This document shows, piece by piece, positions 13,958 to 15,484 of a stretch of DNA of 15,484 nt (positions are counted from its first letter, which is position 1; each line of letters begins with the position of its first letter). The notes under the pieces were generated by a model that did not search any database, was not told the DNA's origin, and saw only the letters and a program-made list of their open reading frames with translations. This DNA comes from Spirochaetales bacterium (lineage in GTDB: Bacteria > Spirochaetota > Spirochaetia > JAGLYY01): positions 1 to 15,484 of the forward strand of contig JAGLYY010000006.1 of the NCBI GenBank assembly GCA_023131935.1. Direction: 5' to 3'. A program made the position numbers and the translations under genes.

Positions 13958-15219
13958 TCGGCTGTATCCACTATATAAAATTTGTTTCCAATATCTTTTC
14001 TAAACCAGGCTCCCCTAAAAGAGACCTCCTGAGCTCCTTCATACGCCCTGGTTCTTGCTTCGAGGATGTTTCGGCCTTTCCCGACAACAGAAAAGCAGCG
14101 GCCGCCGCCGGTTACTATTGTGCCATCCTCCTTAAACCCGGTAGATGCATGAAAGACCATGAGATCATTCCCCTGCTGTTTTGGCAGGGAGGTTACGGGG
14201 ATCCCCTTTTTGCAGGATTCAGGGTATCCTTCAGCCGCGACAACAACCCCAAGGACCGAGTCGTTAGATATTTCGAAGTAAAAGTCTTTGAGGGATCCCT
14301 TATAAAGGGCTTCGGCAAGGTTGCCAAAGTCACATTCCAGAAGGGGCAGCAGTACCTGCGCTTCAGGATCACCAAATCGAACATTATACTCCAGGAGTTT
14401 TGGTCCCTCTTCGGTAATCATCAGGCCAAAGAAGAGTACACCCGAAAAAGAAAGCCCCTCCTTAGCCAGGCCGGTAAAAGTGGGGTTAATTATAGTTTCC
14501 TCAATGGTTTTCCAGAGAGCGGAGGTTACCTGGGGTACGGGGCAGACAGCTCCCATGCCGCCGGTATTGAGTCCCTTATCTCCCTCTTCCGCTTTTTTAT
14601 AATCAGCGCAGGGGGGGAGCAACAGGTAGGTATTGCCATCAGTCAGCGCGAAAACTGAAATCTCCCAGCCTGTGAGAAACTCCTCAACCAGGATACTATC
14701 GCCTGGCAGCACTTTTTTCCCAAAGGCAAGGAGGTTTTTGGTATCCTCCGATTCATAAACCCCTTTACCCGCTGCAAGGCCGTTTTTTTTCAGGACAAGG
14801 GACCCTTTTTTCTTTTTGAGGTACCTTTCAAAGATTTGATAATCCTCAAAGGTTTCAGAAAAAGCGGTAGGAATGCCGTTTCGTACCATAAAATCCTTTG
14901 AAAATGCCTTACTCGATTCAAGTTGTGCCGTAGCCATTTTAGGTCCGATAGCCCGGATCTTTTCGGCAGACAATCTGTCTACCAATCCAGCGGCAAGAGG
15001 TCCTTCCGGCCCAACGAAAACCATATCGATTTCTTTTTCCCTGCAGATCTTTACGATCCCTTCAATGTCCATAGGATCAATTTCCGGCAGGTTTTTACCA
15101 AGTTCCGCTGTTCCCGCGTTTCCTGGAGCAATATAGAGGGCCGAGATACAATTGCTGTTCGCGAACTTCCAGGTAATTGCGTGCTCCCTTGCGCCGGAGC
15201 CGATTACAAGAACTTTCAC
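13954..15219 (-). CDS. purD: PurD, phosphoribosylamine-glycine ligase (GAR synthetase)
   Basis: The protein is 421 residues, the normal length. It catalyses ATP-dependent joining of glycine to phosphoribosylamine, the second step of purine synthesis. The N domain has VLVIGSGAREHAI (3-15) and FVGPEGPLAAGLVD (68-81). The ATP-grasp domain has SSKAFSKDFM (102-111), LVLKKNGLAAGKGV (141-154), GLNTGGMGAVCP (216-227) and LEYNVRFGDPEAQ (276-288), which supplies the metal ligands. In most family members the lysine loop reads KxDG; here it is KKNG with Asn146. The start codon is GTG: AGGAGG lies 5 bases upstream and the N-terminus fits. It lies 55 bases downstream of purN and overlaps purE by 4 bases. 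Confidence 0.95.
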   Translation of the reverse strand: MKVLVIGSGAREHAITWKFANSNCISALYIAPGNAGTAELGKNLPEIDPMDIEGIVKICREKEIDMVFVGPEGPLAAGLVDRLSAEKIRAIGPKMATAQLESSKAFSKDFMVRNGIPTAFSETFEDYQIFERYLKKKKGSLVLKKNGLAAGKGVYESEDTKNLLAFGKKVLPGDSILVEEFLTGWEISVFALTDGNTYLLLPPCADYKKAEEGDKGLNTGGMGAVCPVPQVTSALWKTIEETIINPTFTGLAKEGLSFSGVLFFGLMITEEGPKLLEYNVRFGDPEAQVLLPLLECDFGNLAEALYKGSLKDFYFEISNDSVLGVVVAAEGYPESCKKGIPVTSLPKQQGNDLMVFHASTGFKEDGTIVTGGGRCFSVVGKGRNILEARTRAYEGAQEVSFRGAWFRKDIGNKFYIVDTAE

Positions 15220-15247
15220 AAAGGCCTCCTAAAAAAAGTCTTATTCA

Positions 15248-15288
15248 ATAAACTTGCCCGCCGTGGTTAACGGGTCAGGTAAGTTTAT
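15248..15288 (-). other. Imperfect inverted repeat at the purN-purD junction
   Basis: ATAAACTT (15248-15255) and AAGTTTAT (15281-15288) are perfect 8-base arms, with CCCG (15257-15260) and CGGG (15271-15274) pairing inside; the internal bulge is uneven. It covers the purN stop codon. In the - strand transcript a T6 run follows about 10 bases later, too far for a textbook terminator. It may stabilise or partly attenuate the purN-purD transcript, or have no function. Confidence 0.35.
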
Positions 15289-15484
15289 CGAGGTGTTCAA
15301 TAATAACATCAGGGTATACCAGATGTTCAAGCCGGTGGATCTTTTCCTCAATCTCTTCTAAGGATTCCGTACCCCTTCGGATAAAGGATTCCTGCCGGAT
15401 AATCGGGCCGGTATCGACCCCATAGTCAACATGGTGAATGGTTATGCCAAGTTCACGATCTCTGGAAGTGTAACTGTCCTTTAT
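15275..15484 (-). CDS. purN: PurN, phosphoribosylglycinamide formyltransferase (3' part; 5' end outside window)
   Basis: Only the last 69 residues are in the window, read from the right edge. They include GITIHHVDYGVDTGPIIRQE, the conserved GART segment with the catalytic Asp region of the family (HxVDxGxDTGPII). A C-terminal helix (LEEIEEKIHRLEHLVYPDVI) follows, ending in a TGA at 15277-15275. PurN uses 10-formyltetrahydrofolate to formylate glycinamide ribonucleotide, the step after PurD, which is encoded just downstream. The frame is too far from its start to judge length. Confidence 0.93.
   Translation of the reverse strand: MKDSYTSRDRELGITIHHVDYGVDTGPIIRQESFIRRGTESLEEIEEKIHRLEHLVYPDVIIEHLDKLT

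Overview
The window looks like a chromosomal segment of a spirochaete, probably a Spirochaetales or Treponema-related lineage of moderate GC content. This rests on recognition and inference, not a search. The clues are a long coiled-coil protein with a short C-terminal helix-turn-helix-like tail of a kind I associate with spirochaetes, a Lol-type exporter locus with its own LolA-like carrier, a small secreted protein with repeated D-x-N-x-D-G loops, and the grpE-dnaK-dnaJ order. Most of the content is housekeeping. I see no phage, transposase gene, CRISPR array, rRNA or tRNA.

Layout. (1) 1-1687, + strand: the 3' part of a coiled-coil gene, then an AT-rich small membrane-protein gene. (2) 6462-1667, - strand: a tight five-gene run of LolD-like ATPase, two FtsX/LolE-type permeases, a LolA-like periplasmic protein and a SixA-type histidine phosphatase. 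The first four genes make a coherent envelope lipoprotein or lipid export unit; the phosphatase is a passenger 28 bases further on. (3) 6463-6861: a 399-base divergent intergenic region with two copies of an imperfect palindromic repeat and a candidate promoter overlapped by a 9-base direct repeat. (4) 6862-13562, + strand: a sodium/calcium exchanger-family protein, then a heat-shock run grpE-dnaK-dnaJ, an orphan HAMP membrane protein, a four-loop calcium-binding-like secreted protein, and rlmB, which overlaps that gene by 4 bases. (5) 15484-13559, - strand: a purine run purN (3' part only), purD, purE. purD and purE overlap by 4 bases, and the purE and rlmB stop codons overlap tail to tail.

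How the genes work together: grpE, dnaK and dnaJ encode a complete Hsp70 cycle (nucleotide exchange factor, chaperone, co-chaperone). purN, purD and purE cover three steps of inosine monophosphate synthesis. The Lol-like ATPase and permeases would pass a cargo extracted from the inner membrane to the co-encoded LolA-like carrier.

Several starts were moved from the longest open frame because a Shine-Dalgarno site picks an internal codon: the ATPase (6462), first permease (5741), exchanger (6862) and D-x-N-x-D-G protein (12412). dnaJ starts with TTG and purD with GTG. I found no clearly new system. The best leads are the palindromic repeat pair, the D-x-N-x-D-G repeat protein coupled to rlmB, the Lol-like operon with its own carrier, and the unusual motif residues in the exchanger and PurE.
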